Below are positions 47,046 through 58,634 of a DNA stretch of 64,000 nucleotides, piece by piece (within the stretch, counting starts at the first letter, position 1; the number at the start of each line of letters is the position of its first letter). This DNA comes from Neckera pumila (lineage: Eukaryota > Streptophyta > Bryopsida > Hypnales > Neckeraceae). The DNA is taken from NCBI GenBank assembly GCA_963969595.1, contig OZ018409.1:2482501-2546500 (forward strand). The letters are read 5' to 3'. The position numbers and the translations under genes are program-made. The notes beneath the pieces were generated by a model. That model did not search any database and was not told where the DNA came from. It saw nothing but the letters and a program-made list of their open reading frames with translations.

Positions 47046-49704
47046 GAATTTCAATTGGATTTTTTCAATTATAAAAAAATAAAATGAAATTTTAGACATA
47101 TATTATTACATGTGAAAAAATATCAAAATTTGAATTGTGTATTTTATTATAGAAATGTAATGAAATTTTACAAATCTTAGTCATAATATAAAATGTCCTT
47201 TAATCCCTAATGATCCAAGCAAAGATTTTTTGGCCATTGCTTGACTACTCGTGCTTCTTGAGTTGTCTATTCTCGAATTCTGAGGTTTTAAGAACAAAAA
47301 TTATTCTTAGAAAATAGATTTTATTCCAAGTAATTAAACTCCATCTTGAAGAATTTTTTTAAAGTCAACAGAGTTGTCTTGTCAGACATGTTGGAGAGGT
47401 TTGATGTCGTGTTGTCCGTCTAATGTCGTATGTTGTTCGACATATTGTCTGATAAACCATGTCTAATAGGGCCAAATGTATAGCTAAGTCCATGCAAAAG
47501 CTTGTAAGGCCATATTTGTTATATTGAGACTTTTGGCAGTCTCATTTTTATCCTCGACTCGAAGATAAATCGTAATAACTGTCAATTTTAAGACTATTTG
47601 GTAAGTTGAGACTTTAATATATATAAAAACCTTTGATTGCCCAAAGGTTGCAGGCTTGTCTTATCCTCGACTCGACGATAAATCATTAAAATTGTTTTAG
47701 GGGTGAAGTCTCAAAATGTGCAAATTGTCTCATTTTAACAAATAAGGCCTTTTGTTTTAAAAAGGGCTAAAAATTTAGAATGTAATAAGTGTTTATTAAA
47801 TTGAGACACTTCCATAAAATGAAACTTGAATATGTCAAGTTTGAAAATAAAGAATGCTTTATTTGAAAGTTATTTGAGAGTCAAACTTAAAGTTGACTTT
47901 ATTAGACAAACGGAGGGGCTACTAGACGTCTTGGACGTCGTGCATGTCGAATTGTCGCTGTGTTTGGGAAGAAAAGTAGAAAAGTCAATGGTGTAGTTCA
48001 CAATTCATTTGAATTGCCTTGTTACAACATTCAACAAAATCCAGCCATTTCAAGACAAAGAAAATAAAATGAAGCTAACTTTGCATCTTGGAACAAAAGA
48101 TGAAAGGTTATATAGAATCTTGAAGGCCACACTTATAGCGCTTGGTTTATAAGTTTTGTATAGAAGGCTTATTGTAATTTTAATTCTAAAGGTATCAAAT
48201 TCTTCATCTTACTACTCTTAGCATCCAATTCTTTCAAAGGTGCAAAATTTTAAAATTTATTTATTTCCATATTTTCAAGAGAGAATTATATACAAAAAAA
48301 AATTTACATGTGAAAAATTAATAATTTTTTAAATAATAAATACAAAAGACAATTAAAAAATTTGCTGTTTTTGTATTCGTAAATTTGTTCATTCCTAAAT
48401 CAGCATTGTTGTTTCACTTGTTGGTTTGATGACAATTACAATCAATTTATAGTTACAAATCTTAGTTTATAGCTCAATATTAGTACATTTTTGCATTCCT
48501 GATTTTGAATACTTCAAATTTATAAATTTAAAATTCATTAAACCATGTATTTAAAAAATCTCCCTTTAAAGTTTATATATTTAATTTATAAATTACTTAA
48601 TTTGAAAATATTCAATTTGAATATTTGAAAAAATATTAACTTCACATTCTATTGAATTTATAGATATGCAATCTTCTCATATTCAAGTCACCTTCAAAGC
48701 AATAGACATAAAATATTCTCTCTTGCTACATTCCAAAATTTTGTCTACCAAAATAGCCGCAATTTATATAAATTTTAGCAAATCGGATCCATTCTACTAT
48801 ATGAGCTTAATTATTTCTAAACTTGATTTCTAGTTTTTGACTTCAACCTTCAATACAAGGTTCATTTTTAGAAGACTTTCAAACCTTTTTTTGGACAATA
48901 TAGACAAAAAGATTTAGAAACTCAAATCATATTTTCTTCCAAAATAAAAACAATAGAATGTCATCATGATTTTTAAATGGAATAGTCTCAAATCCATGAT
49001 ACTCAATGGGTTTTTTTATTTACAAAAGCCTTCTCAAATCAAGTACTATTACTTGAAATTCACTCAATGACATAAACAACCAATAAGCAAATAGCACATA
49101 GAAAAGATGCTCTTTGTAGGTTCTTCATTGTCAAACACAATTGTTTGATCCTCTAATGAATACTTTTTATTCTTGAAGGTTTTGTGTGTGTCAACAAGTT
49201 ATGAGCCTCCCATTTAAACTTTCAAAAGACCTAAAAATTCAAAAAAGGAATTGTCATTTGTGTATTTGTTGGCTATAGTACACCATTTAAGGACATTAAA
49301 TTCTAAAGGTAATCCACAAAGTTTTGTATTTGACTTATTTAATAGCTCAAAAATCACCAAAACAAAATTCTATTTTGAATTGCTTATTTTTTACTATAAC
49401 ATGATATAACCTCCAAAAGATGGAATTGAAATTTAAATGTACTTAACAATTCTAGATACAATATAGTGCATGCAAACTTCTTTAGACATCAATTAATTGT
49501 CGTGCCACCATGTCCTTTCACAATGTACCTAAAGAATCAAATGAATATATACTTCTTATATAGAATTTACACAACAGTTATACACGTTAACATCCAAATT
49601 TAGTATTCATTTTGAAAAGGAGGCAAGTCATACATGGGACAATCTTTGATTCTTCATCTTCTTCATATCTAAATTTGATACTCCTAATACTCTGAAGTTA
49701 TATC
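47046..49704. other. AT-rich intergenic DNA, no gene seen
   Basis: A short phrase (TATCCTCGACTCGAAGATAA / TATCCTCGACTCGACGATAA, at about 47551 and 47661) is repeated ~110 bp apart. No supported gene. Confidence 0.4.
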
Positions 49705-50638
49705 TTAACACCTAAAGGACCATTGTCGGTTAGGCGGACATTTGGGATTTTGGGCAGATACCTACGGGCTGAAATTTTGTTGTGATTTTTTGAACTTTTT
49801 TTGAAGATAGAAAAAGTGATAAGCTTTGTGGGAATACAATTTTTTTCACAATCGGTGCCCGGATAAAAAAGTTATGACCAAATTAGCTCAAAAGAGGGGA
49901 CGGCGGGCAGCAAAAAGAAAAAGACAAAAATTTGAGTTTCTTTTTTAATATTATTTTTCTCATAGATTATATTTTTGTCTATTTTTAAAGCTTTGATTCA
50001 TTTCATTTGGATTTGTTATGAGAAAGTTATGGACATTCTTGTTTTTTGGGCAGTTAGAGCATCTTTTTAAAAAAAATAACTTCTAGGATGCATTTTTGAA
50101 TGCAATTTTTCAAGTTTTTCAGGGGGGGTTTTCTTGCATGGTTTATATTACTTGCTAGAACAATTTCACCATTGGGATTAGTGCATTTTAATTCCATCGA
50201 ACATATATGAATATTTTAGGTTTTCCTTCTATCTTGTAACTACTTCTACTTAACAATTTTTTAAAGAATGATAATTAAGTTTTTTTATTTTTTTATTTTT
50301 TTCTTATAGACTCTCAACTCAATTTTGCACTATAAAGATTTAAAGCTCAAAACTCTATAGTGCAAAAATTTAAGGTTAAAAATGTTCAAAGTCAAAAAAT
50401 CTAGTCCCGCAATGTGATGAAAAACTTGTTTTTTTCACTTTAAATGCAAATATCTTGCAATCTATGCGGTCAAAAATTCTGAAATTTTTTCCAAACACTC
50501 TCATACTAGTCAGGTGTAAGATCCTACGGTTGGATGTGAGAAAAAAACATTTTTCAATTTTTTTTTACTTTTTGCTAGAGAAATGGCAGTTATGAGTGTT
50601 TTTTGGCAGAAAAAGGGCCTCGGTATTTTAGGGGTTAA
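49705..50638 (+). mobile_element. TTAA-flanked piggyBac-like MITE, copy D
   Basis: Element 49709-50634 (926 bp) starts CACCTAAAGGACC and ends CGGTATTTTAGGGG; TTAA at 49705-49708 and 50635-50638. Same subfamily and orientation as copy A. Confidence 0.9.
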
Positions 50639-50848
50639 AAAAGTTCTACAAATATAAATTCGCATGAAAATTCATAAGAACTTAATTAAAATATTTTGCC
50701 TTGTTTTTTTTAGAAATGAATCAAATTCATTTTACCTACATACAGTGCACATTCAAGAACTTGCAATATATGCAAGCCTAAAATAGACAACATCAACATT
50801 GCCTTGTATATACTAGTGCCTCAAAAGACGTCTTTTGTAATTGGAAAC

Positions 50849-51097
50849 CAGGGCTTTTTTATTTGGCTAAAAAATGGAAAAAAATTGTGAAATTTTTGCC
50901 AAAAAACTTTGAATTGAAAAAAAATCTTGGATGAAATCGCCAGATTGTGGATGAAAACAAAATTATATACATGTGATATGTGCTAACGTGATATTTTCTA
51001 TCCAATATGTGGATGAATGCTGAAATTTTGAAAACTACTATAACATTTTATATCGCCACTTTGGCACTTTATAAAAACTGAAAAAAAAAAAGCCCTA
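50849..51097. mobile_element. hAT-type MITE, 249 bp
   Basis: Left end CAGGGCTTTTTT and right end AAAAAAGCCCTA form the inverted termini (C/T AGGGC, typical of hAT). Flanks TTGGAAAC (50841-50848) and TTGGGAAC (51098-51105) form an 8-bp duplication with one mismatch. Confidence 0.75.
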
Positions 51098-51105
51098 TTG
51101 GGAAC

Positions 51106-52735
51106 CACTTTGACTCGGCTTAATTAAAGTCCAAAAAGTAGTCTAGATTTTCAAATTTGTGGATAGATATTATAAAATGCAACTTCAATGAATAATTTAA
51201 TGATGAATTCCAAATAGTAGTTGGTCATACCTATACGAGAAGATCAACTTGTATATAAACCAATATTTTTTCGTTGACATTTGAAGCCAGAAATTGGAAA
51301 CTCCTCCTACATTTGACTGTAGATTATATATTTATGTTTTTCAAATTTTCTTTCTAAAACTTTTTGAAATGTGAAACCTAATCATAGTGATTTTTGAATA
51401 TTTTTCTTTAAATTTTTAATTCCAAATGCTCTTGAAGGATCATTTTTGGAACTACATATGTTACTTTCTAAGGCTTAAAATATAAATATGTTTCAAAATT
51501 GAGAACATTTGTAAAAAAAAGTCTTCAAAAATTTTACCATGAAAGTGATTAAGAGCTAACACAAGAATCTTCAAAATCTAGAATGCTTGGGATGTCTTTG
51601 GGCTCATTTCTTATTCAAACTTCCAATGCTTTGTCTTGAAAGGATTAACCCCAACATTTTGAAGGCCTTTTTTAATGAAAAAACAATGATAAGTTCTTTC
51701 ATTTCTTCTATACAGTGCAAAACATTACTACAATAGTAAAATACTATATAGAACACATTTCACATTTATTTATTGTTCGCATATAAACCATACACATCAC
51801 AAATTTAAATTTTCAATTTCTTACTTTAACATGATATAATAACCATAAGGTAGAAATAGAATGTCACCAAATTATGGATACAACAGCATGTGCATAAATT
51901 TCTTCACACATTAAGTAAATTTGGGGCCACCATGTGGTTTTATATTCTGCTTAAAAAATCAAATTTATATTAATTTTCATAAACAACTTATACAATAGTT
52001 AGATATACAAACATGCAGTTCTAGTCTTCATTTTGAAAAGGAGGCAAGTCAAACTAGCCACAAGTTTTACTTTTTCATATTTTACGTACTAAAATTACAT
52101 TGTCCTATTCTTTTTAAGATGGACCTTACAAACATTCTACCAATACAAATTCAAAATATACTTTCCTATACCGTTTTCTCCTGAACACCTATTATATAAC
52201 ATTTGACATCATACTTTCAAAAATATGCAAAATTTACTTTTATGTGAGGTGTATGACACTTTTAAGAAATAACAATACATAAAATTGCAGAGATGACAAC
52301 ATTGAAATTCCTAGTATATATTACTATTCAACAAATCCTTTCTATAATCAGGAATTAATTTAATCCTTTGCCAACATCAAGGTGTATTATAAACAGAATC
52401 AATGGCAATGGAAAACCACTTTTTTCCACATGACCAAAAAGACATATCAAGAGCACCGTATTCAATTATTTCTTGTAGCAATTTTATACATGCATCAATC
52501 TCTATTTTGTAACTCTCAAATGCTCACAAAGACATTGCCAACACAGGGCTCATCTTCATGCGTGCCTTCACTATGAACATCTTCCAAATGTTGTAGTAAA
52601 ATCATTTCTCTTATAATAACAATGTCCATCTTCAATGACTCTTCTTTATTTTGACAACAATACATGATGTTCAAAACTTGCATGGCCATGGTGGACAATA
52701 TCTTGTTCTCCCATCTTCATTAAATGTTTACAAGA
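51106..52735. other. AT-rich intergenic DNA, no gene seen
   Basis: No supported ORF. Nothing else recognised. Confidence 0.4.
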
Positions 52736-52790
52736 CACTACAAGAGAAAGGGGTGTTTTAAGTATAGTCCTAGTAGTATCGTCTTTAAGT
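52736..52790. mobile_element. truncated CACTA-type terminus
   Basis: CACTACAAGAGAAAGGGGTG is a typical plant CACTA left end, but it runs within ~55 bp into the partial piggyBac-like copy H; no right end was found. Confidence 0.4.
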
Positions 52791-52794
52791 GATG

Positions 52795-53119
52795 ACCTTT
52801 AACTCAATTCTCTATAACAATTTAAAAAACTTCAAACTCCTTAATGCAAAAATTTAAAGTTAAGGAAATTTTCAAAGTCTTATAGTCTAATCACATATGG
52901 TGGAAAAAAGAACTTGGTTTCTTCACTTTGAATTCAAATAGTCAAATATCTTGCAATCTTTGCAATTAGAGTTTTGATATTTCTTTCACACATTCTCATA
53001 ATAGTCCATTGGAAGATCCTATGGTTAGATACAAAAATATTATTTAATTTTTTTTTGCATTCCATATTAGAAGTAACAATTTTGACAAAGATAAGGCCTT
53101 TTGAACTTTTAGGGGTTAA
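52795..53119 (+). mobile_element. partial TTAA-type MITE, copy H (right part)
   Basis: Matches the right third of copies A and D (ATCTTGCAATC, then GGAAGATCCTATGGTTAGAT) and ends CTTTTAGGGG followed by TTAA (53116-53119). The left two thirds are missing. Confidence 0.75.
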
Positions 53120-53618
53120 TTGAAACTATTTTTGACTTGACATGCAAAAAGGCAAGTTGTTTACATCTCACTATGGACACAATTACACAAAATGCTTGTC
53201 TAACACGGAAGTACGGAAGTCAAAACGTAGTTTAGCCACAAATAGAGGGGATTTAGAGGGCTACAGTGGGTGTGAAGAGTTTTACCCACCAACGCTTTCA
53301 TTGAGGAGCCCGGCCCTCCAAAAGAGCTTTGGCGACCAAATGTCGGTGTGGATGCTCTAAGGTAATTGCACCTAAAATTGCATGTTTCTTAAATTGCACA
53401 CTAAATATTCTTGCCTAAAATGTACTCCCACTATTCATATGACTCTAATTGCTTTTAGGTACATCTATTTTCATCACTTTGAAAATTTGTAGTTTATTCA
53501 CTTGGTGTCCAAAAAATGCATTCTAAGAGAATCTAGAATCCCATTTTGACTACCAATGGGACCATGCAATTTTTTTTTCAATATAATAGTAAAACCATGT
53601 TGAATCATGCTGAATTGT
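53120..53618. other. spacer between two MITE copies, no gene seen
   Basis: About 500 bp between copies H and E. A 72-codon ORF (53142-53360) has no recognised motif. Confidence 0.35.
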
Positions 53619-54559
53619 TTAACCCCTAAAGGACCAACATGCATTTTTTTGGCCGTATAGAATGTTTGGGTAGGTACGTTTGACTAGAGATTTTCATAAT
53701 TTTTGGCCCAAATTTTAATAGAAGTTGGAGGCAAGGAATATCTTTCATATGCATTAAATTTCATAACATTTGGAATAACGAGTCAAAAGTTATGGCCTAA
53801 TATGTTACTTTTTTTTGTAACTAGGCAGTCCGGGCAGATAAAAAAAAATCAGTTTTTGCAAAAACAAAAATTTGAAATTGGTTTTTTAGAATTATACATA
53901 CGTGGAAAGCTCTGAAACATTCCATTTTGATCAATGAGTCAAAAGTTATGAGGATTTTTTGTTTGCGGGCAGTTATGGATTCTCTACTCTAAAATAAACT
54001 TTGAAGTCCTTTTTTATACTCAATTTTCAATATTTCTTGAAAAAAATAAAATCATACGATGAAGATTGTTTATTATAACATTTCAATTATTGGAATTGGC
54101 ATTTTTCAACTCCATAATTAAATTCTTAACAATTTTGTGTTTTGAATCATTCTCTACTACTATCTACTTACTACGGAGTATTTTTTACCTATATGTTGTA
54201 CAATTCCAAATGATGTGAAAATTTTCAAGCATATGTCCAACTTATCTAGGAAAAAGAATCCAAAGAAGCACCACAATTTTGGACATTTTTTCATAGACAA
54301 GTGAGCTTGTGAGGTGCAGTTGCCCTATTTTTTGCAAGACCAAAGAAATGCTTTTAATGAATTTGAATGCTTATATTTTGCAATTCACGAGGTGGAAAAT
54401 TCTGAAATTTTTACCACGTGTTCCCAAGTTAGCACACTACAGGATCCTATGGTTAGATGTGTCAAAAAAGTTTTTTTTAAAAAAAATTTGGTATGTGTTT
54501 TACAAATGGCAGTTTTTGAGCATTTTCAGTGAAAACAGTCATGGAACTTTAGGGGTTAA
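53619..54559 (+). mobile_element. TTAA-flanked piggyBac-like MITE, copy E
   Basis: Element 53623-54555 (933 bp) starts CCCCTAAAGGACC and ends GAACTTTAGGGG; TTAA at 53619-53622 and 54556-54559. Same subfamily as B and C. Confidence 0.92.
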
Positions 54560-55561
54560 CTGTGCGATTTATGGTATAGTTACCTTAGTTCCCTCATCAA
54601 ACAATGACCAAAGTAAATCATCTAGAACCCACATCAGTCAGTGATTTACATCTCTTGTAAACTGGACTAGTGAGCTTCCAGGAACTGCAACAGTTACAGC
54701 CACCTTGGCAACGGGAATTTCCCAGCTCCTGCGCTCAATGAACATCTAGATTCTGGAGTACTACTTGGAGTACTAATACTAAGATACTACCTGGCCTACT
54801 GTTGGAACAGTCCTGAAGCCGTTTTAGAATATTCAGTAACTGCAACTTCCGACGATACTTCGCCACGCTTGCTGGAACGTTTCTTGGTGGGTCTTGCAAA
54901 GAGATAATTCCACAGGTGAACCGGTTCTTTCCCTAGTTCTTCCGTTCCTGTACACTACAATAGAGAATGACTGGGCAGTTGAAAACGTAAGTTACAACGG
55001 TACTTCCAACGACGTCGTTGTGCTTGGCCTAGGTTCTGCCATTCCATTGAAAAATTTGAAAAACACGATTGCAAGAAAACAGTACTTGTGAAATCAGGAA
55101 AAGGATCCTCCAGTCACCGTAACATAAATTATCGAAAAGTGCTTGTTTTTCAGCAAGCAAGCAGTAACAATACACATTTGCAGTGCACTAATCTAGAAAC
55201 TAAATCGGCCACTTTGTATAAACAATTGGGCTCTGCTATTCAACCACCATAGTTCTGCTACACCGTTTCCATTTGGTGGTAGCTAAAACTGGATTCTATT
55301 AACGCTGGGGTCTTGAGAAGCAGACTAAAAAATCTGCGGCATTTCCGAATTGAATGCCTGGAAAACAATTGTGGGAACTAATGAATACAATTGTAACGGC
55401 GGACAATCACCATCTCTTTCAGGACAAACAAATCCCGAAAACAAAAAAACTCCTCTATCGTCCACAAACGTCGGCTTCGTGGAGATTCAGTACCACGGTA
55501 TACTCAATATCAGCCCCAGAATTCACACCAAATGCCAGAAATTCAAGCAACCACGACGAGC
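54560..55561. other. intergenic region / probable 3' UTR of the LEA-like gene
   Basis: Base composition is closer to that of the genes. Small plus-strand ORFs overlap the 3' flank of the minus-strand gene and look non-coding. Confidence 0.4.
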
Positions 55562-55582
55562 TCAGTCGTCATAGACGGCCTC

Positions 55583-55614
<32 letters not shown>

Positions 55615-55885
55615 CTGGCTTCTTCTGCACCTTCCCTTTGATCCACTTCAACCCATTCGTGGTCCCGCTCGCCACTTTCTGCGCACCTGAAGTGACAACA
55701 GTCTTCGTCTTGTCTACACCCGAACTCGCCGCAGACTTCACCTTCGCCATCTTCTGTTTATTGCCGGCCTTGTCCCGCGAATCCTCATGTCCATAAGTGT
55801 CATTGTACTTGTAGTCCCATTGATCAGCCCACCCGAGCCCTTGCTGGTCAGACTTCTTGTCATAAGCGTCGTACAAAGTCGACAT
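55562..55885 (-). CDS. small hydrophilic LEA-like protein with poly-Q tail
   Basis: 107 codons, ATG at 55883-55885. No signal peptide or membrane segment; rich in Lys, Gln, Asp, Gly. An aromatic N-terminal part has LGWADQWDYKYND (~17-29). The middle carries Lys/Ala/Ser/Thr repeats (KVKSAASSGVDKTKTVVTSG, ~48-67, then AQKVASGTTNGLKWIKGKVQ). This layout, WADQWDY then G-V-x-K-T-K and G-x-x-K-V-x-x-G-T-x-x-G-x-x-WIK, recalls a small plant-specific family of stress- or dehydration-associated hydrophilic proteins; I do not know an agreed name. The C-terminal run of about ten Gln comes from a CAA microsatellite (about 55582-55612) and should be length-variable. A GC-rich leader region lies upstream. 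Confidence 0.7.
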
Positions 55886-56640
55886 GATCGATAAGTTACT
55901 GCAACCTCACAACTAGTCGATCGAAGCGCAGGCACAATAGTAGCGAACTCAGATAGATAGCTATAACTCAAAAACTAGACAGCCCACAATCGAAAACGCG
56001 GGGATAGTACAAGCTAAGTTAGACAATTCTGAATCCCGAAAGATGCAAATCGAACCGGTGTCACGACAGATAGAAGTCTGGAGAACAAGCCTAGTAGGAA
56101 ATACAAATTGTGGGAGATCTTTTGAGGAGGCAGAGGATATGAGAAGAGTTTTAAAGAGGAGGGTGCCCTTGAAGCGAAGCGCGTGGGGAGGATGCTGCAG
56201 GTGGGCTGAGGAGGACGGGCCTCGTGGCGGAAGGAGAAGAGGAAGGTGTCCTGTGATGATGCGGCAGGAAGGACTGCCTGGACGGGGCTTGACGGAGTCA
56301 GGCCAAGGGGGCGCCGCGGCCGGAGAGCTTCCGCACGTCGAAGGCGGGGGACGTACCGGCTGGATCTGGACCGGTTCGGCTTCCAGAATGTTCCTGAGCT
56401 CGAATCTGGGCCGTTGGAATCGCGATCGCACGGGCCGTCGACCGGCCCGGGGAGCCGGAGAACGGGTTTGCCGAATTGTTTGCACCATGCGGACGCAGTA
56501 CGGTTGACCACTTTAGGAATGTTCCAGGTATAGTCTTGGCATTTGGCATTTTTTGGGCATTGGTCGAAACGGTCCTTTGGAATCGTTGCTCGGTCCAGCA
56601 AAGGAGAACTGACTGGCGTAATTTCTTTCTGGCGGCCAAA
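55886..56640 (-). promoter_or_regulatory. GC-rich upstream region of the LEA-like gene
   Basis: The stretch 56100-56640 is among the most GC-rich in the window. Several overlapping ORFs exist on both strands, but those on the minus strand that would matter start at TTG or lack a recognisable domain. Promoter and 5' leader, possibly with a leader intron, is the simplest reading; a short unrecognised gene cannot be excluded. Confidence 0.35.
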
Positions 56641-57853
56641 TTAATAAGGTAGGAGGCTCAGAAATGGAGCATCTAAGAGGTGGTCCGCCTTTTTCATATA
56701 TTTCCTTGGACGGGAATATTTTTTAGCTCATTTTTCAGACAAAGAGAAATGGATGAGGAATCTAACCCAAGTGGTTTTGTATTTTTTTGAGCATTTTTGA
56801 ATTACCTATGAATTTTCAAACAAGTTCGATTGTAGGTCCCTATTTGTGAGCCATTAGAGAAAAAATCAGCCCTCCGTAGGGCCTCTCCATGGACCCCTTT
56901 AGAACCCTGAAATTTCGATTATTGGGTCTGAAAAATTATGTTTTTCCCTATTTCCGCGCAACTGAAATTGCAATGACAGTAGTGCAGGAGTTCAGATTTA
57001 TGATTAAAAAAATGAATGAAAAAAATTCAAAATTTTTTTTTTTTTAAATCTTAAGAAAAATCTTAAAAAAAAATGAATTAAAAAATATATATTCCAAAAT
57101 CTTACTGCTTCGGTGAGCAATCATACACTCTGACTGCTCACCGAGAGTACCTTTCCATGTTGATAGGCCAAGCTTGAAATAGCTTGGCATGTCAATCTGC
57201 AGAGGCCTTCTAGAAGGCTGATTTTGTCTCTAATGCCTAGGTCTTTCACAAACAATTCACTTGCAACTCTAAATAAAAATGAAGAAAGCAAAGAGAATGA
57301 TTGACTCTTGCAATTAATAATGCTTTTTTCCTTGATTCATTCAATGACTATACTGGTCACTTTCATAACCAACTCATATCCATTTCACAGCCATTTATAG
57401 GCTTTGAAATATTACTGACTAAAGTTTGACTCCTAATTTTTACATTTCTTAGAATTTACTCCAAAAAATCCCCAAAAACTATGAAAATCTTGAAAAGTAT
57501 ATTAAATATTTCTATATTATTTTTCATGATTTTTTGGAGATTTTTGGAGTGAATTAATAAATGTAAAATTTTAGAGTCAGTTTTTTGTCAAGAATATTTC
57601 ACTCAAATTTTCTTAAAGTTTGTGGAATTCTTTTCCAAAAAATTTAAAAGAAATTCTCATTCTACTCACTAAAGAATCTTGAAAAAAAATTACTTGTGTT
57701 AAAAGTTTCTTTTCACTAATAAATTTGATGAAATTATCAAAATTATCAAAAAGGATTTTAAAATATTTTAAAAATCATTCTATATGAGTATGTTTCTTAT
57801 ACTTCAACATGTCCTTTAAATGAGTCTTTGAGTGAATTTCTACAAAGCCAATT
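56641..57853. other. AT-rich DNA with hairpins and a foldback element
   Basis: No gene. Holds the second copy of the 36-base hairpin (57160-57195), a neighbouring stem (CGGTGAGCA ... TGCTCACCG, about 57111-57143), and a foldback at about 57425-57590 (ACTCCAAAAAATCCCCAAAA paired with TTTTTTGGAGATTTTTGGAG). Confidence 0.5.
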
Positions 57854-58634
57854 TTAGCCCCTAAAGGACCAAGGCCTTTTTCTGCCTAAAAACACTCAAA
57901 ATTGCCATTTCTACAGCAAAGAGTAAAAAAAAAAACTGAAAATTGTTTTTTTTCCCACATCTAACCATAGTACCTTATACCTAACTAGTATGACAATGTG
58001 AGGAAAAAATTTCAGAATTTTTGACCCCACAGATTGGAAGATATTTGCATTTAAAGTGAAAAAAACAAATTTTTCAACACATTGTAGGACTAGATTTTTT
58101 GACTTTGAACATTTTTAACTTTAAATATTTGCACTACAGAGTTTTGAGCTTTAAGTCTTCATAGTGAAAAATTGAGTTGAGAGTCTAGCCAAAAAAAATC
58201 AAATCAAAAAAACTTAATTTTCATTATTAAAAAAATTGTTAAATAGAAGTAGGTACAAGATAGAAGGAAAATCTAAAATATTAATATCTTTTATATGGAT
58301 TTAAAATGAACTAATCCCAATGATGAGCTTATTCTAGCAAAAAACTAAACCACGTAGAAATTTTTCTTTGAAAAATTGTAGAAATTGCATTCAGAAATGA
58401 ATCCTATAAGTTATTTTTTGCAAATTTATTTTTTGCCCCCTTTCCCCTGTTTTGAGTTTATTTGGGCATAAATTTGTTCCCAAGCACCAATTAAAAAAAA
58501 TTATATTCCCACAAAGCTTATCAATTTTTCTAACTTCCAAAAAGTTTCAAAAAATTAGAACAAAAATTCAGCCTATAGGTACCTCCCAAAATCCCAAATG
58601 TCCGCCGAACCAACAATGGTCCTTTAGGGGTTAG
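57854..58634 (-). mobile_element. piggyBac-like MITE, copy F, with TTAG duplication
   Basis: Element 57858-58630 (773 bp) starts CCCCTAAAGGACC and ends GGTCCTTTAGGGG. The flanks are TTAG at 57854-57857 and TTAG at 58631-58634, a 4-bp duplication that departs from TTAA at one base on both sides. Inverted relative to A and D, same subfamily. Confidence 0.9.

Noticed and set aside
46580..47074. 164-codon plus-strand and 112-codon minus-strand ORFs
   Set aside because: Both are translations of the 15-bp tandem array (FFYKI repeats); no gene-like composition.
55961..56640. several overlapping long ORFs in the GC-rich block
   Set aside because: Absence of stops is expected at this base composition; no ATG-led frame with recognisable domains.
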